A stretch of 64,000 nucleotides of DNA from Arachis hypogaea. Lineage: Eukaryota > Streptophyta > Magnoliopsida > Fabales > Fabaceae. The notes below the pieces were generated by a model, which saw nothing but the letters and a program-made list of their open reading frames with translations, was not told the origin of the DNA and did no database searches. Every line of letters begins with the position of its first letter. Position 1 is the first letter of the stretch. The stretch lies in contig NC_092045.1 in the NCBI RefSeq assembly GCF_003086295.3, positions 22,294,890 through 22,358,889 on the forward strand. The letters are read 5' to 3'. This document shows, in pieces, positions 21,470 to 32,948 of this stretch. The translations under genes and the position numbers were made by a program.

Positions 21470-23046
21470 TGATGAGCGGATAATTGTACGCTTTTTGGCA
21501 TTGTTTTTAGTATGTTTTTAGTATGATCTAGTTAGTTTTTAGTATATTTTTATTAGTTTTTAGTTAAAATTAACTTTTCTAGACTTTACTATGAGTTTGT
21601 GTGTTTTTCTGTGATTTCAGGTATTTTCTGGCTGAAATTGAGGGACCTGAGCAAAAATCTGATTCAGAGACTAAAAAGGACTACAGATGCTGTTGGATTC
21701 TGACCTCCCTGCACTCGAAGTGGATTTTCAGGAGCTACAGAAACCCAATTGGCGCGCTCTCAACGGCGTTGGAAAGTAGACATCCTGGGCTTTCCAGAAA
21801 TATATGATAGTCCATACTTTTCCCAAGATTTGATGGCCCAAACCGGCGTTCAAAGTCACCTTCAGAATTTCCAGCGTTAAACGCCGGAACTGGCACAAGG
21901 ATGGGAGTTAAACGCCCAACTGGCACCAAAGCTGGTGTTTAACTCCAAGAAGAGTCTCTACACGAAAATGCTTCAATGCTCAGCCCAAGCACACACCAAG
22001 TGGGCCCGGATGTGGATTTTTATGTCATTTACTCATCTCTGTAAACCCTAGGCTACTAGTTCTCTATATATAGGACCTTTTACTATTGTATTTTCATCTT
22101 CTGATCTTTGGAATCTTTTGATCTTTAGATCTTTTGATCATTCGGAGGCTGGCCTCACGGCCATGCCTAGACCTTGTTCTTATGTATTTTCAACGGTGGT
22201 GTTTCTACATACCGTAGATTAAGGTGTGGAGCTCTGCTGTACCTCGAGTATTAATGCAATTACTATTGTTCTTCTATTCAATTCCGCTTGTTCTTGTTCT
22301 AAGATATCACTTGTTCTTCAACTTGATGAATGTGATGATCCGTGACACTCATCATCATTCTCACCTATGAACGTGTGCCTGACAACCACCTCCGTTCTAC
22401 CTTAGATTGGGTGGATATCTCTTGGATTCTCTAACCGGAATCTTCGTGGTATAAGCTAGAACTGATGGCGGCATTCAAGAGAATCCGGAAGGTCTAAACC
22501 TTGTCTGTGGTATTCTGAGTAGGATTCGATGATTGAATGACTGTGACGAGCTTCAAACTCCTGAGGGCGGGGCGTTAGTGACAGACGCAAAAGAATCACT
22601 AGATTCTATTCTGGCCTAATTGAGAACCGACAGATGGATAGCCGTGCCGTGACAGGGTGCGTTGAACATTTCCAATGAGAGGATGGGAGGTAGCCACAGA
22701 CAACGGTGAAACCCTTGCATACAGCTTGCCATGGAAAGGAGTAAGAAGGATTGGATGAAGACAGTAGGAAAGCAGAGAGACGGAAGGGACAAACATCTTC
22801 ATACGCTTATCTGAAATTCCCACCAAAGAATTACATAAGTATCTCTATCTTTATCTTTATGTTTTATTCATCATTCATAACCATTTGAGTTTGCCTGACT
22901 AAGATTTACAAGGTGACCATAGCTTGCTTCATACCAACAATCTCTGTGGGATCGACCCTTACTCGCGTAAGGTTTATTACTTGGACGACCCAGTACACTT
23001 GCTGGTTAGTTGTGCGAAGTTGTAGTGATCACAATTTCGTCCACCA
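21470..23046 (+). repeat. LTR1 of tandem array
   Basis: 1,577 bp, TGATGAGCGGATAATTGTACGC to TTCGTCCACCA. TATATATA at 22065-22072; palindrome units around 21850-21950 (for example AGCGTTAAACGCCGG). Followed by a 6-bp gap and the primer site. Confidence 0.93.
22065..22072 (+). promoter_or_regulatory. TATA box of LTR1
   Basis: TATATATA in CTCTATATATAGGACC; identical in LTR2 (30425-30432) and LTR3 (46856-46863). Likely promoter of the element transcript. Confidence 0.5.
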
Positions 23047-23052
23047 AGTTTT

Positions 23053-23071
23053 TGGCGCCGTTGCCGGGGAT
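23053..23071 (+). other. Primer binding site, tRNA-Asp (internal 1)
   Basis: TGGCGCCGTTGCCGGGGAT, a perfect complement of the tRNA-Asp 3' end, 6 bp after the LTR. Confidence 0.92.
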
Positions 23072-24559
23072 TGTTCGAGTATGGACAACTGACAGTTCAT
23101 CTTGTTGCTTAGATTAGGTATTTTTTTTCTTCAGAGTTCTTAAGAATGAATTCTAGTGTTTCAAAGTGATGTTCTTATCATCACCAAAGCTGATTGATTC
23201 TCATCAATTTAGCTCTTGAATGCAATGTCCTGCTGAAGCTTGGCTGGCCATGTCTAATTCCTTTAGACTGAAGCTTTAGACTAACATTGCATGATTCCTG
23301 GAATTCTCATTAAGAATTTTGATACCTTTATTTTCTTCTCCATTTAATTTTCGAAAAACACAAAAAAAAAGTACAAAATCATAAAATCCAAAAATATTTC
23401 TTGTTTGAGTCTAGTGTTTCATGTTAAGTTTGGTGTCAATTGCATGTTTCTATTCTACATTCATGCATGTGCCTTCATTAATCTTCAAGTTGTTCTTGAT
23501 GGTTTCATTGCTCTGATTTTTAAATTCTCTTGACTTGAGTGTTTTGTGTGTCTCATATGCATTCTTATTTTGTTAGTGTCAGTAGTATACAAACTGCTAA
23601 GTTTGGTGTCTTGCATGCATTGTTATTTGATTTTAGTTGCATTTTGATTATTCCTCTTTATTAAAAATCCAAAAAATATTTTTAATTTGTGTCTTTTCAA
23701 GTCAATAATACAGGAAATTTGAAGATTCAGAACATACTGCAGAGGAATTACACAGAAAAAGCTGGGCGTTCAAAACACCCAGTGAAGAAGGACAGACTGG
23801 CGTTTAAACGCCAGCCAGGGTGCCTGGCTGGGCGTTTAACGCCCAAAAGGGTAGTAGTTTGGGCGTTAAACGCCAGGATGGCACAAGAGGGAAGATTTTG
23901 TTTTCAAATCAAAATTTTTTTTTCAAAATCTTTTCAAAATCAAATCTTTTTCAAATCAATTTTTTTCAATCAAATCTTTTTCAAAATCAATTTCTTTCTA
24001 TTTTCAAAGATACTTGCTATCAATTAATGATTTGATTCAACATTTCAAGTATGTTGCCTTTTCTGTTGAGAAAGGTTTAATGTTTGAATCATATCTTTTC
24101 TTGATAGCCAAGTCATTAATTTTTAAAATCAAATCTTTTTTTTTTAAATGTTTTTCAAATCATATCTTCTCAATAACATCTTTTTAAAATCAATCATATC
24201 TTCTTAACCACATCTTTTTCAAAATAGTTTTCAATCAAATCTTTTTAATTTCTAATTTCAAAATCTTTTTCAAAAATCACTTGATTTCTTTTCCACTCTT
24301 GGTTTTCGAAAATCAATTAGTGTTTTTCAAAATGTTTTCAAAATCTTTTACTTAATTTTCGAAAATTACTTCCCCTCTTCTCACATCCTTCTATTTATGG
24401 ACTAACACTATTCCTCAATGAACAATTCGAACTCCATCTTTCTTGATAAGTTCGAATTTTCTACTTCTGCCTTCTATTTTTCTTTTCCTCTGACACCTCA
24501 AGGAATCTCTATACTGTGACATAGAGGATTCCACATTTTCTTGTTCTCTTCTCTTTCAT
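23072..24559 (+). other. 5' leader, internal 1
   Basis: Untranslated leader with two AAGTTTGGTGT motifs (23426, 23599), a palindrome array (23763-23880) and a long low-complexity tract of TCAAATCTTTTT-type repeats (about 23900-24370). A region near 24500-24530 resembles the leader just before gag in the other copies. Confidence 0.65.
23763..23880 (+). repeat. Palindrome array in the leader (4 units)
   Basis: Units GGCGTTCAAAACACC, GGCGTTTAAACGCC, GGCGTTTAACGCC and GGCGTTAAACGCC. The paired array in internal 2 (32119-32266) has one more unit. Confidence 0.9.
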
Positions 24560-26899
24560 ATGAGCAGAAGCAAAGACAAAAGCATTCTTGTTGAGGCTGA
24601 CCCTGAACCTGAAAGGACCTTAAAGCGAAAGCTAAGAGAAGCTAAGGCACAATTCTCTGTAGAGGACCTAACAGAAATCTTCAAAGAAGAAGAACCCATG
24701 GCAGCCGAAAACAATAACAATGCCAACAATGCAAGGAAGGTGCTGGGTGACTTTACTGCACCTACTCCCGACTTCTATGGGAGAAGCATCTCCATCCCTG
24801 CCATTGGAGCAAACAACTTTGAGCTTAAGCCTCAATTAGTTTCTCTAATGCAACAGAATTGCAAGTTCCATGGACTTCCATTAGAAGATCCTCATCAGTT
24901 CTTAGCTGAGTTCTTGCAAATCTGTGACACTGTCAAGACTAATGGGGTTGACCCTGAGGTCTACAGACTTATGCTATTCCCTTTTGCTGTAAGAGACAGA
25001 GCTATGACATGGTTGGACTCACAACCTAAAGAAAGCCTGAACTCTTGGGAAAAGCTAGTCAATGCCTTCTTGGCAAAGTTCTTTCCACCTCAAAAATTGA
25101 GTAAGCTTAGAGTGGAAGTCCAAACCTTCAGACAGAAGGAAGGAGAATCCCTCTATGAAGCTTGGGAAAGATACAAACAATTAATCAGAAAGTGTCCCTC
25201 TGACATGCTTTCTGAATGGAGCATCATAGGTATTTTCTATAATGGTCTCTCTGAACTATCCAAGATGTCTTTGGATAGCTCTGCTGGAGGATCTCTTCAT
25301 CTGAAGAAGACGCCTACAGAAGCTCAAGAACTAATTGAAATGGTTGCAAATAACCAATTCATGTACACTTCTGAAAGGAATCCTGTGAACAATGAGGCTA
25401 ATCAGAAGAAAGGAGTTCTTGAGATTGATACTCTGAATGCCATATTGGCCCAGAACAAAATATTGACTCAGCAAGTCAATATGATTTCTCAAAGTCTGTC
25501 TGGAATGCAAAATGCACCAAGCAGTACTAAGGAAGCTTCATCTGAAGAAGAAGCTTATGATCCTGAGAACCCTTCAATGGAAGAGGTGAATTACATGGGA
25601 GAACCCTATGGAAACACCTATAATCCTTCATGGAGAAATCATCCAAATCTCTCATGGAAGGATCAACAGAGACCTCAACAAGGTTTCAACAATAATAATG
25701 GTGGAAGAAACAGGTTTAGCAAAGGCAAGCCTTTTCCATCATCTTCTCAGCAACAAACAGAGAGTTCTAAGCAGAACACCTCTGACTTAGCAACCATGGT
25801 CTTTGATCTGATCAAAACCACTCAAAGTTTCATGACTGAAACAAGGTCCTCCATTAAAAACTTGGAGGGACAAGTGGGTCAGCTGAGCAAGAAAATTACT
25901 GAACTCCCTCCTAGTACTCTTCCAAACAATACAGAAGAAAATCCAAAAGGAGAGTGCAAAGCCATCAACATGGCCGAATTTGGAGAGGAGGAAGAGGCAG
26001 TGAACGCCACTGAGGAAGACCTCAATGGACGTCTACTGACTTCCAATGAGTTCCCCAAAGAGGAACCATGGGAATCTGAGGCTCAAAATGAGACCATAGA
26101 GATTCCATTGGACTTACTTCTGCCATTCATAAGCTCTGATGAGTATTCTTCCTCTGAAGAGGATGAGTATGTCACTGAAGAGCAAGTTGCTAAATACCTT
26201 GGAGCAATCATGAAGCTAAATGACAAGTTATTTGGTAATGAGACTTGGGAGGATGAACCCCCTTTGCTCACCAAAGAACTAGATGACTTGTCTAGGCAGA
26301 AACTGCCTCAAAAGAGACAAGATCCTGGGAAGTTTTCAATACCTTGTACCATAGGCACCATGACCTTCAAGAAGGCCTTGTGTGACCTAGGGTCAAGTGT
26401 AAACCTCATGCCTCTCTCTGTAATGGAGAAGCTAGGGATCTTTGAGGTGCAAGCTGCAAAAATCTCACTAGAGATGGCAGACAATTCAAGAAAACAAGCT
26501 CATGGACTTGTAGAGGATGTTCTGGTAAAGGTTGAAGACCATTACATCCCTGCTGATTTCATAGTCCTAGAGACTGGGAAGTGCATGGATGAATCCATCA
26601 TCCTTGGCAGACCCTTCCTAGCCACAGAAAAGGCTGTGATTGATGTTGATAGAGGAGAATTGATCATTCAAGTGAATGAAGAATCTTTTGTGTTTGAGGC
26701 TCAAGGATATCCCTCTGTCACCACGGAGAGGAAGCATGAAGAGCTTCTCTCAAAACAGAGCCAAACAGAGCCCCCACATTCAAACTCTAAGTTTGGTGTT
26801 GGGAGGCCACAACCAACTTCTAAGTTTGGTGTTGAACCCCCACATTCAAACTTTAAGTTTGGTGTTGGGAGGTTCCAACATTGCTCTGAGCATCTGTGA
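24560..26899 (+). CDS. Gag-aspartic protease polyprotein, 779 aa (intact)
   Basis: Start ATGAGCAGAAGC; open to TGA at 26899. Residues ~70-265 form an Athila-lineage gag core (SIPAIGANNFELKPQL, LFPFAVRDRA, FFPPQKLSKLRVEVQTF, YEAWERYKQLIRKCPSDM), which would build the virus-like particle. Residues ~345-385 hold the NTYNPSWRNHPNLSW block. A Ser/Gln-rich and acidic linker follows. An aspartic protease lies at ~590-710, with active-site block CDLGSS near 609 and ILGRPFL near 680. The C-terminus has three SKFGV/FKFGV repeats, each encoded by the AAGTTTGGTGT motif. There is no CCHC knuckle, reverse transcriptase or integrase. This copy carries Met where the second copy has Arg before TWLDSQ. Confidence 0.92.
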   Translation: MSRSKDKSILVEADPEPERTLKRKLREAKAQFSVEDLTEIFKEEEPMAAENNNNANNARKVLGDFTAPTPDFYGRSISIPAIGANNFELKPQLVSLMQQNCKFHGLPLEDPHQFLAEFLQICDTVKTNGVDPEVYRLMLFPFAVRDRAMTWLDSQPKESLNSWEKLVNAFLAKFFPPQKLSKLRVEVQTFRQKEGESLYEAWERYKQLIRKCPSDMLSEWSIIGIFYNGLSELSKMSLDSSAGGSLHLKKTPTEAQELIEMVANNQFMYTSERNPVNNEANQKKGVLEIDTLNAILAQNKILTQQVNMISQSLSGMQNAPSSTKEASSEEEAYDPENPSMEEVNYMGEPYGNTYNPSWRNHPNLSWKDQQRPQQGFNNNNGGRNRFSKGKPFPSSSQQQTESSKQNTSDLATMVFDLIKTTQSFMTETRSSIKNLEGQVGQLSKKITELPPSTLPNNTEENPKGECKAINMAEFGEEEEAVNATEEDLNGRLLTSNEFPKEEPWESEAQNETIEIPLDLLLPFISSDEYSSSEEDEYVTEEQVAKYLGAIMKLNDKLFGNETWEDEPPLLTKELDDLSRQKLPQKRQDPGKFSIPCTIGTMTFKKALCDLGSSVNLMPLSVMEKLGIFEVQAAKISLEMADNSRKQAHGLVEDVLVKVEDHYIPADFIVLETGKCMDESIILGRPFLATEKAVIDVDRGELIIQVNEESFVFEAQGYPSVTTERKHEELLSKQSQTEPPHSNSKFGVGRPQPTSKFGVEPPHSNFKFGVGRFQHCSEHL

Positions 26900-26948
26900 G
26901 GCTCCATGAGAGCCCTCTGTCAAGCTACTGACATTAAAGAAGCGCTTG

Positions 26949-26964
26949 TTGGGAGGCAACCCAA
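26949..26964 (+). other. Conserved hairpin downstream of gag-protease
   Basis: TTGGG-AGGCAA-CCCAA right after AAGCGCTTG. I recall this motif as common after pol in legume Athila/Tat elements. It lies ~50 bp after the stop codon. Confidence 0.55.
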
Positions 26965-27106
26965 TGTTATATTTTATCTATTTTTCCTTTATTATTTTAT
27001 GTTTTCTGTAGGTTGATGATCATGAGAAGTCACAAAATCAATTGAAAAAGCAAAAACAGAATGAAAAACAGAAAGAAAAATAGCACACCCTGGAGGAAGA
27101 CCTTGC

Positions 27107-27284
27107 TGGCGTTTAAACGCCAGTAAGGCTAGCAGATGGGCGTTTAACGCCCAGTCTGGCACCATTCTGGGCGTTTAACGCCAGAAAGGGGCACCAGACT
27201 GGCATTAAACGCCAGAAAAGGGCAAGAAGTTGGCGTTAAACGCCAGAAAGGGGCACCAGCCCGGCGTTTAACGCCAGAATTGGC
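27107..27284 (+). repeat. Palindrome array after gag (6 units)
   Basis: Six units of GGCGTT-N(N)-AACGCC spaced about 25-35 bp, with short connecting words such as GGCACCA and GAAAGGGGCACC. Confidence 0.92.
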
Positions 27285-27710
27285 ACAAAGAGAAATTTTG
27301 CTCGCCACTTGGTGCAGGGATGACTTTTCCTTGACACCTCAGGATCTGTGGACCCCACAGGATCTCTACCTACCCCACCACTCTCTCTCTCTTCTTCACC
27401 CATTCACCAATCACCTCAACACCTCTTCCCCAAAAACCCTTCACCTATCAAATCCCATCTTTCTCTTCACCACTCACATCCATCCTTCATAAAACCCCAC
27501 CTACCCCACCATTCAAATTCAAACCACTTTCCCTCCCAAACCCACCCATACATGACTGAACCATAACCCTCCCCACACTCCTATATAAACCCTTCTTCAC
27601 TCCTCCATTTTCACACAACCTAAACACTACTTCTCCCCTCTTTTGGCTGAACCACAAAGCCATCTCCATCTCCTCATTTCTTCTTCTTCTACTCTCTTCT
27701 TTCTTCTTTT

Positions 27711-27744
27711 GCTCGAGGACGAGCAAACCTTTTAAGTTTGGTGT
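27711..27744 (+). promoter_or_regulatory. Hairpin plus AAGTTTGGTGT box upstream of ORF2
   Basis: GCTCG-AGGA-CGAGC, CAAACCTTTT, AAGTTTGGTGT. Its partner at 29796-29828 reads GCTTG-GGGA-CAAGC, CAACAATTT, AAGTTTGGTGT. The changed stem base is compensated on the other arm. Confidence 0.55.
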
Positions 27745-27781
27745 GGTAAAAGCATTGCTTTTTGTTTTTCCATAACCATTT

Positions 27782-28906
27782 ATGGCATCCAAGGCTGGAG
27801 AAACCTCTAGAAAGAGGAAAGGGAAGGCAAAAGCCTCCACCTCCGAGTCATGGGAGATGGAAAGATTCATCTCAAGGGTGCATCAAGACCACGTCTATGA
27901 AGTTGTGGCCTTGAAGAAGGCGATCCCCGAGGTCCCCTTCAAACTCAAAAAGAGTGAATATCCGGAGATCCGACATGAGATCCGAAGAAGAGGTTGGGAA
28001 GTTCTTACCAACCCCATTCAACAAGTCGGAATCTTGATGGTTCAAGAGTTCTATGCCAATGCATGGATCACCAAGAACCATGATCAAAGTATGAACCCGG
28101 ACCCAAAGAATTAGATTACTATGGTTCGGGGGAAATACTTGGATTTTAGTCCGAAAAATGTAAGGTTGGCATTCAACTTGCCCATGATGCAAGGAGATGA
28201 ACACCCTTACACTAGAAGGGTCAACTTTGATCAAAGGTTGGACCAAGTCCTCACAGTCATTTGTGAAGAGGGCGCCCAATGGAAGAGAGATTCAAGAGGA
28301 AAGCCGGTTCAATTGAGAAGGCATGACCTCAAACCCGTGGCTAGGGTATGGTTGGAGTTTATCCAACGGTCAATCATTCCCACTAGCAACCGGTCCGAAG
28401 TTACTATAGACCGGGCCATCATGATTCATAGCATCATGATTGGAGAAGAAATAGAAGTTCATGAGGTGATATCCCAAGAACTTTATAAGGTGGCGGACAA
28501 GTCCTCTACCTTGGCAAGGTTAGCCTTTCCTCATCTCATTTGTCACCTCTGTTATTCAGTTGGAGTTGACATAGAGGGAGACATCCCCATTGATGAGGAC
28601 AAGCCCATCACTAAGAAGAGGATGGAGCAAACAAGAGACCCCTCTCATCATCAAATCCCTGAGATGCCTCAAGGGATGCACTTTCCTCCACAAAACTATT
28701 GGGAGCAACTAAACACCTCCCTAGGAGAATTGAGTTCCAACATGGGACAACTAAGGGTGGAGCACCAAGAACATTCCATCCTCCTCCATGAAATTAGAGA
28801 AGATCAAAGAATCATGAGAAAGGAGCAACAAAGACAAGGAAGAGACATTGAGGAGCTCAAGCACTCCATAGGATCTTCAAGAGGAAGAACAAGCCGCCAT
28901 CACTAA
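27782..28906 (+). pseudogene. ORF2 copy 1, one nonsense mutation
   Basis: Same as the intact ORF2 at 44232-45356 except for a TAG at 28112-28114, where copy 2 has TGG (Trp), and a few substitutions (for example Val for Phe near residue 38). Reading continues in frame after the stop to 28906. One G-to-A change therefore inactivated an otherwise complete frame. Confidence 0.88.
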
Positions 28907-29830
28907 GGTGGACCCGTTCTTTAATTTCCTTGTTCTTTATTTTTCTGTTTTTCGAATTTTAGTGCTTATGTTTATCTATGTTTGTGTCTTGTGATCATTA
29001 GTGTCTTAGTGTCTATGCCTTAAAGTTATGAATGTCCTATGAATCCATCACCTCTCTTGAATGAAAAATGTTCTTAATTGAAAAAGAGAAGAATTGCATG
29101 AATTTTGAATTTTATAACAGTTTAATTATTTTGATGTGGTGGCATTACTTTTGTTTTCTGAATGTATGCTTAAACAGTGCATATGTCTTTTGAATTTGTG
29201 GTTCATGAATGTTGGCTCTTGAAAGAATGATGAAAAAGGAGACATGTTACTAAGGATCTGAAAAATCATAAAAATGATTCTTGAAGCAAGAAAAAGCAGT
29301 GAATACAAAAAAAAATATTCGAAAAAAGAGAGAAAGAAAAAGAAAGAGAAAAAGAAAGAAAAAGAAAGAAAAAGAAAGAAATAAAGTTGTGATCCAAGGC
29401 AAAAAGAGTGTGCTTAAGAACCCTGGACACCTCTAATTGGGGACTCTAGCAAAGCTGAGTCACAATCTGAAAAGGTTCACCCAATTATGTGTCTGTGGCA
29501 TGTATGTATCCGGTGGTAATACTGGAAGACAGAGTGCTTTGGGCCACGGCCAAGACTCAATAAGTAGCTGTGTTCAAGAATCATCATACTTAACTAGGAG
29601 AATCAATGACACTATCTGGATTCTGAGTTCCTAAAGAAGCCAATCATTCTGAATTTCAAAGGATAGAGTGAGATGCCAAAACTGTTCAGAGGCAAAAAGC
29701 TAAAAGCCCCGCTCATCTAATTAATACTGATCTTCATAGATGTTTTTGGAATTCATTGCATATTCTCTTCTTTTTATCTTATTTGATTTTCAGTTGCTTG
29801 GGGACAAGCAACAATTTAAGTTTGGTGTTG
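28907..29830 (+). other. 3' spacer of internal 1
   Basis: Non-coding; includes a GAAA-rich microsatellite (29320-29385) and ends with the hairpin/AAGTTTGGTGT box. The spacer in internal 2 is about 22 bp shorter because of this microsatellite. Confidence 0.65.
29796..29830 (+). promoter_or_regulatory. Hairpin plus AAGTTTGGTGT box abutting LTR2
   Basis: GCTTG-GGGA-CAAGC hairpin (29796-29809) and AAGTTTGGTGT (29818-29828), ending 2 bp before the LTR. Position of the plus-strand primer. Confidence 0.5.
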
Positions 29831-31406
29831 TGATGAGCGGATAATTTGTACGCTTTTTGGCATTGTTTTTAGTATGTTTTTAGTATGATCTAGTTAGTTT
29901 TTAGTATATTTTTATTAGTTTTTTTAGTTAAAATTCACTTTTCTGGACTTTGAGTTTGTGTGTTTTTCTATGATTTCAGGTATTTTCTGGCTGAAATTGA
30001 GGGACCTGAGCAAAAATCTGATTCAGAGACTAAAAAGGACTGCAGATGCTATTGGATTCTGACCTTCCTGCACTTGAAGTGGATTTTCTGGAGCTACAGA
30101 AGCCCAATTGGTGCGTTCTCAACGGCTTTGGAAAGTAGACATCCTGGGCTTTCCAGAAATATATAATAGTCTATACTTTTCTCAAGATTTGATGGCCCAA
30201 AGCGGCGTTCAAAGTCACCTTCAGAATTCCCAGCGTTAAACGCCGGAACTGGCACAAGGATGGGAGTTAAACGCCCAAACTGGCACCAAAGCTGGCGTTT
30301 AACTCCAAGAAGAGTCTCTACACGAAAATGCTTCAATGCTCAGCCCAAGAACACACCAAGTGGGCCCGGAAGTGGATTTTTATGTCATTTACTCATCTCT
30401 GTAAACCCTAGGCTACTAGTTCTCTATATATAGGACCTTTTACTATTGTATTTTCATCTTCTGATCTTTGGAATCTTTTGATCTTTAGATCTTTTGATCA
30501 TTCGGAGGCTGGCCTCACGGCCATGCCTAGACCTTGTTCTTATGTATTTTCAACGGTGGAGTTTCTACACACCATAGATTAAGGTGTGGAGCTCTGCTGT
30601 ACCTCGAGTATTAATGCAATTACTATTGTTCTTCTATTCAATTCCGCTTGTTCTTGTTCTAAGATATCACTTGTTCTTCAACTTGATGAATGTGATGATC
30701 CGTGACACTCATCATCATTCTCACCTATGAACGTGTGCCTGACAACCACCTCCGTTCTACCTTAGATTGGGTGGATATCTCTTGGATTCTCTAATCGGAA
30801 TCTTCGTGGTATAAGCTAGAACTGATGGCGGCATTCAAGAGAATCCGGAAGGTCTAAACCTTGTCTGTGGTATTCTGAGTAGGATTCGATGATTGAATGA
30901 CTGTGACGAGCTTCAAACTACTGAGGGCGGGGCGTTAGTGACAGACGCAAAAGAATCACTGGATTCTATTCCGGCCTAATTGAGAACCGACAGATGGATA
31001 GCCGTGCCGTGACAGGGTGCGTTAAACATTTCCAATGAAAGGATGGGAGGTAGCCACTGACAACGGTGAAACCCTTGCATACAGCTTGCCATGGAAAGGA
31101 GTAAGAAGGATTGGATGAAGACAGTAGGAAAGCAGAGAGACGGAAGGGACAAGCATCTTCATACGCTTATCTGAAATTCCCACCAAAGAATTACATAAGT
31201 ATCTCTATCTTTATCTTTATGTTTTATTCATCATTCATAACCATTTGAGTTTGCCTGACTAAGATTTACAAGGTGACCATAGCTTGCTTCATACCAACAA
31301 TCTCTGTGGGATCGACCCTTACTCGCGTAAGGTTTATTACTTGGACGACCCAGTACACTTGCTGGTTAGTTGTGCGAAGTTGTAGTGAACACAATTTCGT
31401 CCACCA
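29831..31406 (+). repeat. LTR2 (middle) of tandem array
   Basis: 1,576 bp. It serves as the 3' LTR of internal 1 and the 5' LTR of internal 2. It has a small deletion in the GGACTTTACTATGAG region and three extra T near 29918. TATA at 30425-30432. Confidence 0.92.
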
Positions 31407-31412
31407 AGTTTT

Positions 31413-31431
31413 TGGCGCCGTTGCCGGGGAT
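31413..31431 (+). other. Primer binding site, tRNA-Asp (internal 2)
   Basis: TGGCGCCGTTGCCGGGGAT, identical to 23053-23071. Confidence 0.92.
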
Positions 31432-32948
31432 TGTTCGAGTATGGACAACTGACAGTTCATCTTGTTGCTTAGATTAGGTATTTTTTTTCTTCAGAGTTCT
31501 TAAGAATGAATTCTAGTGTTTCAAAGTGATGTTCTTATCATCACCAAAGCTGATTGATTCTCATCAATTTAGCTCTTGAATGCAATGTCCTGCTGAAGCT
31601 TGGCTGGCCATGTCTAATTCCTTTAGACTGAAGCTTTAGACTAACATTGCATGATTCCTGGAATTCTCATTAAGAATTTTGATACCTTTATTTTCTTCTC
31701 CATTTAATTTTCGAAAAACACAAAAACAGTACAAAATCATAAAATCCAAAAATATTTCTTGTTTGAGTCTAGTGTTTCATGTTAAGTTTGGTGTCAATTG
31801 CATGTTTCTATTCTACATTCATGCATGTGTCTTCATTAATCTTCAAGTTGTTCTTGATGGTTTCATTGCTCTGATTTTTAAATTCTCTTGACTTGAGTGT
31901 TTTGTGTGTCTCATATGCATTCTTATTTTGTTAGTGTCAGTAGTATACAAACTGCTAAGTTTGGTGTCTTGCATGCATTGTTATTTGATTTTAGTTGCAT
32001 TTTGATTATTCCTCTTTATTAAAAATCCAAAAAATATTTTTAATTTGTGTCTTTTCAAGTCAATAATACAGGGAATTTGAAGATTCAGAACATACTGCAG
32101 AGGAATTACACAGAAAAAGCTGGGCGTTCAAAACACCCAGTGAAGAAGGACAGACTGGCGTTTAAACGCCAGCCAGGGTGCCTGGCTGGGCGTTTAACGC
32201 CCAAAAGGGTAGTAGTTTGGGCGTTAAACGCCAGAATGTGCACCATTCTGGGCGTTTAACGCCAGGATGGCACAAGAGGGAAGATTTTGTTTTCAAATCA
32301 AAATTTTTTTTTTCAAAATCTTTTCAAAATCAAATCTTTTTCAAATCAATTTTTTTCAATCAAATCTTTTTCAAAATCAATTTCTTTCTATTTTCAAAGA
32401 TACTTGCTATCAATTAATGATTTGATTCAACATTTCAAGTATGTTGCCTTTTCTGTTGAGAAAGGTTTAATGTTTGAATCATATCTTTTCTTGATAGCCA
32501 AGTCATTAATTTTTAAAATCAAATATTTTTTTTAAAATGTTTTTCAAATCATATCTTCTCAATAACATCTTTTTAAAATCAATCATATCTTCTTAACCAC
32601 ATCTTTTTCAAAATAGTTTTCAATCAAATCTTTTTAATTTCTAATTTCAAAATCTTTTTCAAAAATCACTTGATTTCTTTTCCACTCTTGGTTTTCGAAA
32701 ATCAATTAGTGTTTTTCAAAATGTTTTCAAAATCTTTTACTTAATTTTCGAAAATTACTTCCCCTCTTCTCACATCCTTCTATTTATGGACTAACACTAT
32801 TCCTCAATGAACAATTCGAACTCCATCTTTCTTGATAAGTTCGAATTTTCTACTTCTGCCTTCTATTTTTCTTTTCCTCTGACACCTCAAGGAATCTCTA
32901 TACTGTGACATAGAGGATTCCACATTTTCTTGTTCTCTTCTCTTTCAT
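31432..32948 (+). other. 5' leader, internal 2
   Basis: Same as 23072-24559, with one additional palindrome unit in the array at 32119-32266. Confidence 0.65.
32119..32266 (+). repeat. Palindrome array in the leader (5 units)
   Basis: Relative to 23763-23880 it carries an extra GTGCACCATTCTGGGCGTTT-type unit of about 31 bp. Confidence 0.9.

Larger units (their letters stand above)
26900..27781 (+). other. Spacer between gag-protease and ORF2
   Basis: Carries the conserved AAGCGCTTG hairpin (26949-26964), the palindrome array (27107-27284), a C-rich tract (27340-27620), a TATATAAAC-like sequence near 27582, and the hairpin/AAGTTTGGTGT box (27711-27744). The TATATAAAC about 200 bp before ORF2 could be an internal promoter, which is a guess. 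Confidence 0.55.
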
